DNA from: Anaerolineaceae bacterium
GTDB taxonomy: Bacteria; Chloroflexota; Anaerolineae; Anaerolineales; Villigracilaceae
DNA length: 64,000 nt
Assembly (NCBI GenBank): GCA_003598975.1
Contig: QZIJ01000136.1
Location: 28,025 to 92,024, forward strand
Direction: 5' to 3'
The position numbers and the translations under genes were made by a program. The number at the start of each line of letters is the position of its first letter. Positions within the stretch are counted from its first letter, which is position 1. This document shows positions 1 to 7,696 of this stretch, one piece after another. The notes beneath the pieces were generated by a model. The model was not told the origin of the DNA, did not search any database, and worked only from the letters and a program-made list of their open reading frames with translations.

Positions 1-155
1 TCAAGGAATGGGTGGAGATGAGCAAAACCGCCGAAGGCGCACAAGCCTATCTCGATAAATACATCTACAACTTGCAGGGACACGATGAGTACCTGGCGTT
101 GATCGGGGAAGACCGCTTCGGGCGCTGTGTCGAACTGCGGGAGAAACGGGAATAA
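1..155 (+). CDS. CoA-transferase subunit A, C-terminal fragment
   Basis: This is the last 50 codons of a gene that starts before the window; the frame begins at base 3 and ends with TAA at 153-155. The visible tail (…YLDKYIYNLQGHDEYL…) resembles the C-terminus of the alpha subunit of glutaconate-type CoA-transferases. That subunit works with the beta subunit encoded immediately downstream to move CoA between carboxylic acids. The assignment rests mostly on this neighbour. The acid substrate cannot be told from the fragment. Confidence 0.7.
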   Translation, partial: KEWVEMSKTAEGAQAYLDKYIYNLQGHDEYLALIGEDRFGRCVELREKRE

Positions 156-237
156 TCACCAGGTCGCCGAGCCGCGAGGGCAAAAAGCGAAATAGGTGTC
201 TGTATGACTTCGCGTCTTTATGGTAAACGAGGAAACG

Positions 238-1005
238 ATGAAGGAACAAACCTACTCCAAAACCGAATTGATGATCTGTGTGGCGGCGCGCCTGTTCGAG
301 GATGGCGCGACCTGCTTCATTGGCACGGGCATCCCCATGCTGGCCGCCATGCTGGCCAGTCATACCACCGCCCCCAACCTGGTGCCGGTCTTCGAGTTTG
401 GCGGCACGGGCGCGATCCTGGAAGAACTGCCGCGCGCCGTGGGCGAGGCGCGCACCTGGCACAAGGGCATCTCCGCACTCGGCATTTGCGACACGATGGA
501 GAACGCCCAGCGCGGCTTCATTGACTACGGCTTTCTGGGCGGCGCGCAGATAGATCCCTATGGCAACCTGAACTCGATCACCATTGGCGACCACGACCAC
601 CCCAAAGCGCGCCTGCCCGGCTCCGGCGGCGGCAATGACGTGGGCAGTCTCTGCTGGCAGACGGTTGCCATCATGCAGCACGACGCCCGCCGCTTCGTCC
701 CCACGGTGGACTGCGTCACCACCCCAGGCTTTCTCAGCGGCCCCGGCGCGCGCGAGACGGCGGGTCTGCCAAAAGGCACCGGCCCGGTCTACGTCGTCTC
801 CACCCTGGCATTGATGGACTACGACCCCGCCACCTGCCGCATGAGACTGAAGGCTACCCACCCCGGCGTGAGCGTGGACGAAGTGCTCGCCAGCACCGGC
901 TTCGAACTGCTCCTCCCCGCCCGGGTGGAGGTCAACGCCCCGCCCAGCGCCGAGGAACTGCGCCTGCTGCGCGAAGAGATAGACACGGAGAAGTTGTATA
1001 TCTGA
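238..1005 (+). CDS. Glutaconate-type CoA-transferase subunit B
   Basis: This is the beta subunit of a family I CoA-transferase, which forms a glutamyl-CoA thioester while moving CoA between acyl groups. The sequence carries the hallmark GAQIDPYGNLNS block followed by a GSGG loop, and lines up along its length with GctB. Glu53, in 'VFEFGG', sits where the catalytic glutamate of GctB is found. I place the start at 238 because GAGG at 229-232 is well spaced for it; an in-frame ATG at 220 has no such site. It follows the subunit A stop by 82 bases, so both are probably one operon. The in vivo substrate (glutaconate, an oxoadipate-like acid or another) is not determinable here. Confidence 0.88.
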   Translation: MKEQTYSKTELMICVAARLFEDGATCFIGTGIPMLAAMLASHTTAPNLVPVFEFGGTGAILEELPRAVGEARTWHKGISALGICDTMENAQRGFIDYGFLGGAQIDPYGNLNSITIGDHDHPKARLPGSGGGNDVGSLCWQTVAIMQHDARRFVPTVDCVTTPGFLSGPGARETAGLPKGTGPVYVVSTLALMDYDPATCRMRLKATHPGVSVDEVLASTGFELLLPARVEVNAPPSAEELRLLREEIDTEKLYI

Positions 1006-1011
1006 CGAAGC

Positions 1012-1067
1012 CCCTTGCGAAGGCTGGTCCTGAGGGCACAGGCCGATGGATCGAACCTCCGCAAGGG
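1012..1067. repeat. Long inverted repeat after the CoA-transferase
   Basis: Bases 1012-1023 and 1056-1067 form an inverted repeat with 11 of 12 positions matching, separated by 32 bases. There is no T-run after it, so it is not a standard intrinsic terminator. The interior (tggtcctgag) resembles parts of the dispersed palindromes at 5690 and 61274. Confidence 0.4.
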
Positions 1068-1078
1068 TGATTCAAGCA

Positions 1079-1084
1079 TATAAT
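1079..1084 (+). promoter_or_regulatory. Putative -10 box for the EACC1/CHAT operon
   Basis: A perfect TATAAT lies about 90 bases upstream of the first gene of the CHAT operon and is followed by 'tcaccc', a pattern seen again just before coaBC. No convincing -35 box is visible. The call is inference from sequence alone. Confidence 0.35.
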
Positions 1085-1174
1085 TCACCCATCGGATTCT
1101 TGCAGATTCACGGGAAAGGCAGGCCAGGATGAAAATCCAGTTTCAGGAGACAAAAAAGTTTTGGGAGGGACGTT

Positions 1175-1492
1175 ATGCCTGAAATCATGTTAAAAATTCC
1201 AGCTCAAATTGCATCTAGCCAAGTTGAGGGATTGCAAGCGGAGCTAAAGCCGTACGCGGAAGTGCATAAGCAGGCAACCGCGAGTTTTGACTTCACCACT
1301 GTGGCCTTGATTGTGGCATTCAGCGCCAATGCCTTGCAGATTGCTGATATCCTGGCAGGCTGGCTAAAGCGGACGCCAAAATGCAATCAGGCGGAAATTC
1401 GTCTTTCGGACGGGCGGACGTTCAAAATGGAAGCCAATACCGACCCCGATGATTTTGTAAAACAACTTAAAGCCGCGCTCAAAGACTTGTAG
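1175..1492 (+). CDS. Small EACC1-like membrane-associated protein
   Basis: This 105-residue protein has one moderately hydrophobic segment (about residues 41-64) and ends in a small domain with the pattern 'LSDGRTFKMEA…DPDDFVKQLKAAL'. That shape, a short N-terminal region, a helix, then a strand-turn-strand-helix unit, matches what is known of effector-associated constant component EACC1, found beside effector proteins in bacterial conflict systems. The assignment is from pattern recognition and needs a profile search. GGGAGG at 1163-1168 supports the start. The next gene starts 11 bases downstream, and both proteins begin with MPEI, so they are clearly one operon. It may be a membrane-tethered partner or sensor for the CHAT protein. 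Confidence 0.55.
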   Translation: MPEIMLKIPAQIASSQVEGLQAELKPYAEVHKQATASFDFTTVALIVAFSANALQIADILAGWLKRTPKCNQAEIRLSDGRTFKMEANTDPDDFVKQLKAALKDL

Positions 1493-1503
1493 GAGGAAAT
1501 CCC

Positions 1504-4500
1504 ATGCCTGAAATCATTTTGCGTTTCAATCGTGTAACACCAGATGCCGATGACGATATCGCCATTCCTTTTCAAGTTGTTTTTGATGGACAAACAACGG
1601 AACTGGCTGATTTCAAAAATCCATTGACTGTCAAAGATTTGTCGGAAATCCGCTGGTATTTGGAACAGTATTTTTTGTGGCCGTCTGATATTGACATGGA
1701 ACGCGCCCATCAAATTGAGGGGCAACTTCCAAAATGGGGCCGCCAGTTGTTCGATGCTGTTTTTGAGCAGACGCCACAATCAGGCCGTCTGTTCGAGCGT
1801 TTTGATGACAGGCGAGGCGATAACAATATAATGGTTATTGATACTGCCGAACCCCGCATCCTGCGTTTGCCGTGGGAATTGCTCTCGGATAAAAGCGGCT
1901 ACCTTTTCTCCAAACGTCCGCAGGTGACCGTTATCCGCCGAATGCAGACTTTGGTGGCAAATAAGTCTGTTGCATTTGACCTGCCTGTGCGAATCCTGAT
2001 GGTGACCTGTCGTCCCGATGGCGCTGGCTTCATTGACCCGCGTTCCATCGCCACGCCATTACTTGAATCGTTGGATGCCATCCCTGAACAAGTTGAAGTT
2101 GAGTTCCTTCGTCCGCCCACATTGCGGGCATTGGATAACCGCCTGCGCGACACAAATAAACCGCGCGTCCATATTGTTCACTTTGACGGTCACGGCGTTT
2201 ACGATAAAGGCATTGGACTGGGATTTCTATTATTCGAAGATGAAAACCATCAAAGGCATCAGGTGGATGCCGAGCAACTTGGTGCATTGTTGAACGAGAG
2301 CGGTATCCCGCTGATTGTGTTGAATGCCTGCCAAAGCGCCCAGCCTGACGACCGAAATCCTTTTGCAAGCGTTGCCTCGCGGTTGATCGAGTCGGGCGTT
2401 GGCAGTGTTGTAGCAATGAACTATAGTGTGTTGGTCGAGACTGCCAAACGATTTACAAGGGAATTTTATGGCGCGCTGGCGCGTGGATTAAGTTCGAGCG
2501 CCGCGATGGATTCTGCCCGCCGCAATTTGTTCACAGAAACACAACGCCTGACTTTTAATCGTCCCAACCAGGAGATGGCGGAAATTCTGCATTTACAGGA
2601 TTGGTTCCTCCCCGCACTGTATCAACGCGAAGAAGATTTGATTCCCTTCAAGCCCGATGGTAAACCAGTTTTCGCTGTTCAACGATATTCAATTCCCAAA
2701 CAACCCGCCCGCGGCGGATTTCCTCCCCCGCCTTTGCATGGATTCAAAGGCCGCGCCCGCGAACTGCTCGACCTCGAACGCGCCTTCGCCACTCGGGACA
2801 TCGTTGTCCTGCACGGATTCGGCGGACAGGGCAAGACCTCACTCGCGACCCAGGCCGCGGAATGGTTCACGCGCACGCGGCTCTTTGAGCGGGCGGCGTT
2901 CATCTCCTTCGAAACGGGAGCCAGCCTCGACTTCGTCCTGAACGAGTTGGGAAATGCCCTCGTGGAGGAGAATTTCCAAATCCATGCAGGCGATAAAGTC
3001 GCCGCCATCGCCCAATCCCTGAAAGAGAAACCCGGGTTGGTGGTCTTCGACAATTTCGAGAGCGCCCTCCCCGGCGGCAACGCGCCCATGCCCGACCTGC
3101 AAGCCCTGCTCGACGCCGCCGCAACCTGGTTCGCCCCGTCACCCGCCACCCGTCACTCGTCACTTCTGATCACCACCAGAAATTCCGAAATCCCTCACTC
3201 CGCCTTTACTCCAGGCACAAACTGTATCCACAAGGAATTGAGCGGACTCGCCCCCAGCGACGCGCTGGAACTTGCCGCTTCGATATTGGAGGCGTACAGC
3301 CTGCCGCGCCCGCCGCGCGTCCCGCTGGAGGAGTTGTTGACCTTCCTGAAAGGACACCCACTCTCCCTGCAACTTGCCCTGCCGCAGTTGCGCGACTACA
3401 GCGCCGGGCAGTTGGTGGAACAATACCAGAGCATTTTGCCGCACATGAAAAAAGGCGAAGCGAAGGAACGCAACGAATCGCTGGAAGTGAGCCTGCGCTT
3501 CTCGCTCGACCGTTTGGGAGAAGAAACAAAAACTTTGCTCACACGTTTAGCGGTCTTTGATGGCGGAGCGATTGAAAATATGTTGCTCGCCATCACTGAA
3601 ATTCCTGAAACCGAATGGAACGCGCTCAAACCACAATTGACTTCTACTGCACTCATTCGTTTGGAGGAAATTCCAAATGTCACCGTGCCTTATATACATT
3701 TCCACCCGACACTAACCCCATATCTGCTTGCTCAGATTCAATCCGACCAGACTCTACTCTCTGCGCTCCAAGAGCGATATTGGCAGAACTACTATCAATT
3801 TGCCAACTACCTCTACGAAACTGATACACAACACCCAATTGAAGCACGCTCTCTTGCCACGCGCGAACTGCCCAACCTGAAACGCGCCCTGAAACTGACC
3901 CTCGAAGCGGGCGCGCTGGATGAAGCCGTGACCTTTGCCGAGTGTATCAACAAGTTTTTGGATTACTTTGGTCGCTGGCGAGAGAGGGATGAGATAGCCG
4001 CAGAGGTAGACAAGTACACACGTACACAGGTAAACACGGATGGGAAGATAACACAGCGCGAATTCCTGATGGAAAGCGGGCGCGGGGAGAGGCTCTTACA
4101 GCAGGGACGCGCGGGCGAGGCGGAGAAGGTTTTCCGCGCTTTGCAGGCGCGGTTGGATGGAGGTTCGGATTTTGATAGCAAATATGAACAGACAACACTT
4201 CTCAGCAGAATAGGTCTTTGTTTAGCAAATCAAGGTAAGATGAATTCTTCAACTGATCAATATAAAGCGTCAATCGTGCTTGCAAAATCATTAGAACAAA
4301 CAGAAACTGTCAAACGCCAAATTTGCTTATGTCATCTACGTATAGCCGATAATCTAGTAGCGCTGGGTCAGTATATAACTGCTCAACAAGAGTATGATGT
4401 TGCACTTGAAATTGCAAAGGCTATTAACGATGATCGAAATGAAGGGGCTATTCTTGGTCAACTCGGCACGCTGGCAATGACGCAGGGCGACCTGAACGAA

Positions 4501-5616
4501 GCCCGCAAACGCTATCTTGAAGCATTGAGTCTCTTTCAGCGCATGGGCGAAGACCAGAGCGAAGCCGTCATCTGGCACCAGTTGGGCAGAGTGGCGCAGG
4601 AAGCCCGCGACTGGAACGAAGCCGAGCGCTGTTACAAGCAGAGTTTAACCATCAAGGAAAGCCTTGGCGATTGGGCATTAGCCGCTACATCCTGTAACCA
4701 ACTCGCCATTGTCGCGAAGAACGCGGGGCGTCCGCAGGAGGCGGAGCGCTGGTATTTGCGGGCGATTGAGATACATGAAAAATTGGGCAAGCAACAAGAA
4801 CTTGCGGCGATGTTGAGCAACCTCGGAAATCTCTACCTCTCCCAAAACCGCCTTGACGAAGCCGAGACCTACGCCCGCCGCGCGCTTGCCATCATGGAAA
4901 CGCTCGACCTTTCGTCCCAGCCGTGGACAACCTATGGCATTCTCGCCCAACTCGCCGAAAAGCGCGGACATAAGGATGAAGTCCGCGAGTGGCGGCGCAA
5001 GGAGCAGGAGTCCTTTGCGGCGTTTGCAGGTGCAGATGTAGCAGCAAAAACAAAACAGTTTGAACCTTTGATACAAGCAATTGTCGCGGCAACTAATGGT
5101 AACGAAGAAGCCAAGCAACAAATTGAGGCTATGTTTGATCAATTCATTGCAGGCAATTGGCAATTTGTGGATGCCATTAAAGCAATTTGGGCTGGTGAAC
5201 GTGATGCAATTAAATTGGCAGAAGGTATTGACCGTAATAGCGCGTTGATTGTGACGCGTATTTTGCAGGCGTTGGGTGAGGCGGGCGGGGAGGGAGACCC
5301 CCATCCCCCGACCCCTTCCCCCAAATCCGCTCTTGATTTGGGGGAAGGGGAGCAGACGCAAACACAGGGACAAGGCGTTACCCTGCCTCAACTCCTCGAA
5401 CTCGTCGAGCGTGCCGCGGCTGGGGATCAGCAATTGGGCGGGCAGTTGTTCGGCGCGTTCCAGCAAATGGCGCGCGATGGCGATCCCGTCACCAGCGCGT
5501 TGGGCAAGGTTCTGGGGTTGATCGTGCTTGGCGAGAAAAATCCCAATCTCGATGCCCTGCCCGATGAACTGGCCTCCGCCGTGCGCGGGTTGTTGGGCAG
5601 GTTGAAGAATAAATAA
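1504..5616 (+). CDS. CHAT protease / STAND ATPase / TPR protein
   Basis: This 1370-residue protein carries three modules. Residues about 100-375 are a caspase-like CHAT peptidase with the expected dyad: His230 in 'HFDGHG' (His226 is also close) and Cys276 in 'NACQSA'. Residues about 405-700 are a STAND/NB-ARC-like NTPase with Walker A GFGGQGKT (Lys444) and Walker B ending at Asp516. Residues about 880-1165 are tetratricopeptide repeats, typical of a ligand-sensing region, followed by a 200-residue tail. AGGAGG at 1491-1496 overlaps the stop of the preceding gene, indicating translational coupling. The likely job is a trigger-dependent protease in antiviral immunity or programmed death; the trigger and the protease target are unknown. 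The gene is a compositional mosaic and contains two repeat insertions, described separately. Confidence 0.85.
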   Translation: MPEIILRFNRVTPDADDDIAIPFQVVFDGQTTELADFKNPLTVKDLSEIRWYLEQYFLWPSDIDMERAHQIEGQLPKWGRQLFDAVFEQTPQSGRLFERFDDRRGDNNIMVIDTAEPRILRLPWELLSDKSGYLFSKRPQVTVIRRMQTLVANKSVAFDLPVRILMVTCRPDGAGFIDPRSIATPLLESLDAIPEQVEVEFLRPPTLRALDNRLRDTNKPRVHIVHFDGHGVYDKGIGLGFLLFEDENHQRHQVDAEQLGALLNESGIPLIVLNACQSAQPDDRNPFASVASRLIESGVGSVVAMNYSVLVETAKRFTREFYGALARGLSSSAAMDSARRNLFTETQRLTFNRPNQEMAEILHLQDWFLPALYQREEDLIPFKPDGKPVFAVQRYSIPKQPARGGFPPPPLHGFKGRARELLDLERAFATRDIVVLHGFGGQGKTSLATQAAEWFTRTRLFERAAFISFETGASLDFVLNELGNALVEENFQIHAGDKVAAIAQSLKEKPGLVVFDNFESALPGGNAPMPDLQALLDAAATWFAPSPATRHSSLLITTRNSEIPHSAFTPGTNCIHKELSGLAPSDALELAASILEAYSLPRPPRVPLEELLTFLKGHPLSLQLALPQLRDYSAGQLVEQYQSILPHMKKGEAKERNESLEVSLRFSLDRLGEETKTLLTRLAVFDGGAIENMLLAITEIPETEWNALKPQLTSTALIRLEEIPNVTVPYIHFHPTLTPYLLAQIQSDQTLLSALQERYWQNYYQFANYLYETDTQHPIEARSLATRELPNLKRALKLTLEAGALDEAVTFAECINKFLDYFGRWRERDEIAAEVDKYTRTQVNTDGKITQREFLMESGRGERLLQQGRAGEAEKVFRALQARLDGGSDFDSKYEQTTLLSRIGLCLANQGKMNSSTDQYKASIVLAKSLEQTETVKRQICLCHLRIADNLVALGQYITAQQEYDVALEIAKAINDDRNEGAILGQLGTLAMTQGDLNEARKRYLEALSLFQRMGEDQSEAVIWHQLGRVAQEARDWNEAERCYKQSLTIKESLGDWALAATSCNQLAIVAKNAGRPQEAERWYLRAIEIHEKLGKQQELAAMLSNLGNLYLSQNRLDEAETYARRALAIMETLDLSSQPWTTYGILAQLAEKRGHKDEVREWRRKEQESFAAFAGADVAAKTKQFEPLIQAIVAATNGNEEAKQQIEAMFDQFIAGNWQFVDAIKAIWAGERDAIKLAEGIDRNSALIVTRILQALGEAGGEGDPHPPTPSPKSALDLGEGEQTQTQGQGVTLPQLLELVERAAAGDQQLGGQLFGAFQQMARDGDPVTSALGKVLGLIVLGEKNPNLDALPDELASAVRGLLGRLKNK
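4006..4039 (+). repeat. Heptamer-type repeat inside the CHAT gene
   Basis: The segment is built of 7-base steps of the form 'agtacac / acgtaca / caggtaa', the same type as the array at 40621-40690. It is in frame and encodes part of the linker before the TPR region (YTRTQVNTD). Confidence 0.55.
5312..5350. repeat. In-frame perfect palindrome inside the CHAT gene
   Basis: Bases 5312-5327 and 5335-5350 are a perfect 16-base inverted repeat around a 7-base loop. It keeps the frame open and encodes a proline-rich, low-complexity linker (PHPPTPSPK then SALDLGEGE) in the C-terminal tail. It looks like a REP-type palindromic element that inserted without breaking the gene. Confidence 0.75.
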
Positions 5617-5736
5617 TGTTTCGTCACACCTGCACTTGCGTGCGGTGCAAGTGTTGCGAACCGCCGTCCTCCCGAAAGTGCATCGGGACACGTGAGCGGA
5701 GCCGTGTACTCACGGCGCAGTCGAAGGACGAGCGGT

Positions 5737-5768
5737 GAAGCAATCTCCTCGCAATAGGAGATTGCTTC
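5737..5768. repeat. Perfect hairpin in the gap before the Nudix gene
   Basis: Bases 5737-5749 and 5756-5768 form a perfect 13-base stem around a 6-base loop, without a clear T-run. It sits in the 240-base gap 5617-5856, which otherwise holds a second palindromic stretch (about 5676-5735, with 'gagcggagc' and 'gtcgaaggacg'), a dispersed repeat (5774-5812) and a heptamer array (5837-5857). No gene is seen in the gap. Confidence 0.55.
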
Positions 5769-5773
5769 GGGCG

Positions 5774-5812
5774 GGTCTCGATACGGCGGACAAGCACCGC
5801 CTACTCGACCAC
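5774..5812. repeat. Dispersed repeat 'GGTCTCGATACG…CTACTCGACCAC', copy 1
   Basis: Conserved ends ggtctcgatacg and ctactcgaccac enclose a variable core. Two related copies lie on the other side of the Nudix gene, at 6327-6368 (inverted) and 6409-6452 (same orientation). Confidence 0.65.
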
Positions 5813-5836
5813 CGCCCTCGCAATGACGGACGCCCA

Positions 5837-5857
5837 ATTACCATTTACCAATTACCA
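5837..5857 (+). repeat. Heptamer array (ATTACCA type) forming the Nudix start
   Basis: Three exact 7-base steps, attacca / tttacca / attacca, run directly into the Nudix start codon; the last A of the array is the A of the ATG. Confidence 0.7.
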
Positions 5858-6336
5858 TGATCCTGGCTACTCTCTGTTACATCCAACACGATAATTGCAC
5901 GTTGATGCTTCACCGCGTCAAAAAGCAGAATGACATCCACGCGGGGAAGTGGAACGGTCTCGGTGGCAAGTTCGAGGCAGGAGAAACGCCAGAGGAGTGC
6001 GTCATCCGCGAGGTGCGCGAAGAATCGGGCTTGACGATCCGCGAGCCGAAACTGGTCGGCCTGCTGATGTTCCCCAATTTCAAAGGCGATGACTGGTACG
6101 TCTTCACCTTCACCGCGCACGAATTCGTGGGCGAGGGCGAGTTGATCGACTCGAATGAAGGCCATTTGCAATGGATTCCCGACGCGCAGGTCGAGTCGCT
6201 GAACCTATGGGAATCCGACCACGTCTTCCTGCCGTGGATCCGCGAGGGGAAATTCTTCTCGGCCAAATTTGTCTACGAGGGGGATGAAATGAAGGGGTAT
6301 GAGGTGGTGTTTCACCAGACCTCGTTGGTTGAGTAG
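5857..6336 (+). CDS. Nudix hydrolase, MutT type
   Basis: This 159-residue protein has a perfect Nudix box (G-x5-E-x7-R-E-U-x-E-E-x-G-U) at residues 37-59, with metal-binding glutamates at 52, 55 and 56. Family members hydrolyse nucleoside diphosphates linked to another group. Overall resemblance is to the 8-oxo-dGTP diphosphatase branch, so it may clean the nucleotide pool, but the substrate is unproven. No Shine-Dalgarno sequence precedes the start, because the region is a heptamer array. The last codons (…LVE, stop) lie in or against another dispersed repeat. The gene stands alone between repeat copies, which suggests this segment was moved or rearranged by them. Confidence 0.88.
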   Translation: MILATLCYIQHDNCTLMLHRVKKQNDIHAGKWNGLGGKFEAGETPEECVIREVREESGLTIREPKLVGLLMFPNFKGDDWYVFTFTAHEFVGEGELIDSNEGHLQWIPDAQVESLNLWESDHVFLPWIREGKFFSAKFVYEGDEMKGYEVVFHQTSLVE

Positions 6337-6368
6337 CCCCGCATGTTCTTGCGGGGCGTATCGAAACC
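6327..6368. repeat. Dispersed repeat, copy 2 (inverted)
   Basis: Read on the minus strand this is ggtttcgatacg, a core, then ctactcaacc, matching the copies at 5774 and 6409. The core holds a 7-base stem, gccccgc (6336-6342) with gcggggc (6351-6357). The copy includes the Nudix stop codon. Confidence 0.65.
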
Positions 6369-6408
6369 AACAAGTTGGATTCAAACAATTGTTTTCATGA
6401 AAAGCGGT

Positions 6409-6452
6409 GGTCTCGATACGCGCCTCGGCGTACCTCGGCGCTACTCGACCAC
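6409..6452. repeat. Dispersed repeat, copy 3
   Basis: The ends ggtctcgatacg (6409-6420) and ctactcgaccac (6441-6452) match copy 1 exactly; the core is different (a run of cctcggcg units). It lies just upstream of coaBC. Confidence 0.65.
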
Positions 6453-6469
6453 TGGCTTTACTCTCGCAG

Positions 6470-6475
6470 TATAAT
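6470..6475 (+). promoter_or_regulatory. -10 box for leaderless coaBC transcript
   Basis: A perfect TATAAT ends six bases before the coaBC ATG (6482). Transcription from it would start at or next to the start codon, giving a leaderless mRNA. This fits the absence of a Shine-Dalgarno sequence. Confidence 0.5.
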
Positions 6476-6481
6476 CACCCC

Positions 6482-7696
6482 ATGTCCATCTTCACCGACA
6501 AACACCTCCTCCTCGGCGTCACGGGTTCGATTGCTGCCTACAAAGCCGCCGACTTGGCCTCCAAACTGGCGCAGGCGGGCGCGCAGGTGGATGTGATTCT
6601 CACGCCCGCGGCGGAGAAATTCGTCACGCCGCTCACCTTCCAATCGGTGACGGGTCGCCGCGCCTTCACCGAATCCGATCTGTGGGGCGGCGAGGCGCAC
6701 GTGCTTCACGTCGGCCTCGCACATCAGGCCGACGCGCTCGTCATCGCGCCCTGCACGGCCAACACCCTCGCCAAACTCGCGCACGGCCTCGCCGACAACC
6801 TGCTGACCATCACCGCGCTCGCCAACCGCGCCCCGCTCGTCCTTGCCCCTGCCATGGACGGCGGGATGTTCGACGCGCCCGCGACTCAGTCCAATCTGGC
6901 GACTCTCCTCGAACGCGGCGCGTCGGTCATCGGACCTGCGGAGGGACATCTCGCCTCGGGCCTTTCTGGCCGCGGACGGATGATCGAGCCAGCCGAGATC
7001 TTCGGCCACCTACGCCTCGTGCTTGGACGGGGAGGTGGACTCGCCAACAAAAAAGTTGTCATCTCCGCTGGTGGGACTCAGGAGCCGCTCGACCCCGTAC
7101 GCGTGTTGACAAATCGTTCCTCGGGCAAACAGGGCTACGCGCTCGCCCAGGCCGCGCTCGACGCGGGCGCAGACGTTGTGCTGGTCACCACGCCCACCGC
7201 GCTCACACCGCCCATCGGCGGGCGCGTTGTCCAAGTGGAGACGGCACGTCAGATGCTGGAGGCCGTGCTAGCCGAGTCTGCCAAAGCGGACGCGCTGATC
7301 ATGGCCGCGGCCGTGGCGGACTTCCGCCCGAAGAAGGCTGCGGGGAACAAGATGAAGAAACGGGACGGGATTCCGCAAGTCCAACTCGAAGCGACGGAAG
7401 ATGTCCTCGAAGCGGTGGCCCGCGAAAAGTCGAAGAAGAAGCGGCCGCGCGTCGTGGTGGGATTCGCGGCCGAGTCCCGCGATCTGCTGTCGAACGCCTC
7501 CGAGAAATTGAAGTCCAAAAAAATGGACATGATCGTCGCCAACGATATTTCCGCCTCCGACGCGGGGTTTGGCGTGGAGACGAATCGTGTCACGTTGTTG
7601 TTCGCAAAGGGGAAGCAGGAAAGCCTGCCGCTGATGAGCAAGGTCGAAGTGGCGGAGATCATCATTGCGCGCCTCGCGGCGTTGCTGGAGAAATAA
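6482..7696 (+). CDS. coaBC: Phosphopantothenoylcysteine decarboxylase / phosphopantothenate-cysteine ligase
   Basis: This 404-residue bifunctional enzyme makes 4'-phosphopantetheine from phosphopantothenate and cysteine on the way to coenzyme A. The N-terminal half is the FMN-dependent decarboxylase (CoaC), with the 'GVTGSIAAYKA' flavin loop and 'APCTANTLAK'. The C-terminal half is the CTP-dependent ligase (CoaB), with 'GGTQEPLDPVR' and 'NRSSGKQG'. An upstream in-frame start at 6407 would add residues encoded by the dispersed repeat, so I use 6482, just after the TATAAT box. Its stop overlaps the next start by one base (TAATG). panB and panE lie about 14 kb downstream in the same orientation. 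Confidence 0.95.
   Translation: MSIFTDKHLLLGVTGSIAAYKAADLASKLAQAGAQVDVILTPAAEKFVTPLTFQSVTGRRAFTESDLWGGEAHVLHVGLAHQADALVIAPCTANTLAKLAHGLADNLLTITALANRAPLVLAPAMDGGMFDAPATQSNLATLLERGASVIGPAEGHLASGLSGRGRMIEPAEIFGHLRLVLGRGGGLANKKVVISAGGTQEPLDPVRVLTNRSSGKQGYALAQAALDAGADVVLVTTPTALTPPIGGRVVQVETARQMLEAVLAESAKADALIMAAAVADFRPKKAAGNKMKKRDGIPQVQLEATEDVLEAVAREKSKKKRPRVVVGFAAESRDLLSNASEKLKSKKMDMIVANDISASDAGFGVETNRVTLLFAKGKQESLPLMSKVEVAEIIIARLAALLEK

Noticed and set aside
4678..5691. 337-codon minus-strand frame opposite the end of the CHAT gene
   Set aside because: Antisense to the TPR region; no domain and no promoter seen.
6682..7695. Long plus-strand frame running through coaBC into the metallophosphoesterase
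   Set aside because: Its first 338 codons are an Arg-rich shadow of coaBC in another frame; the real gene starts at ATG 7696 with the coaBC stop.
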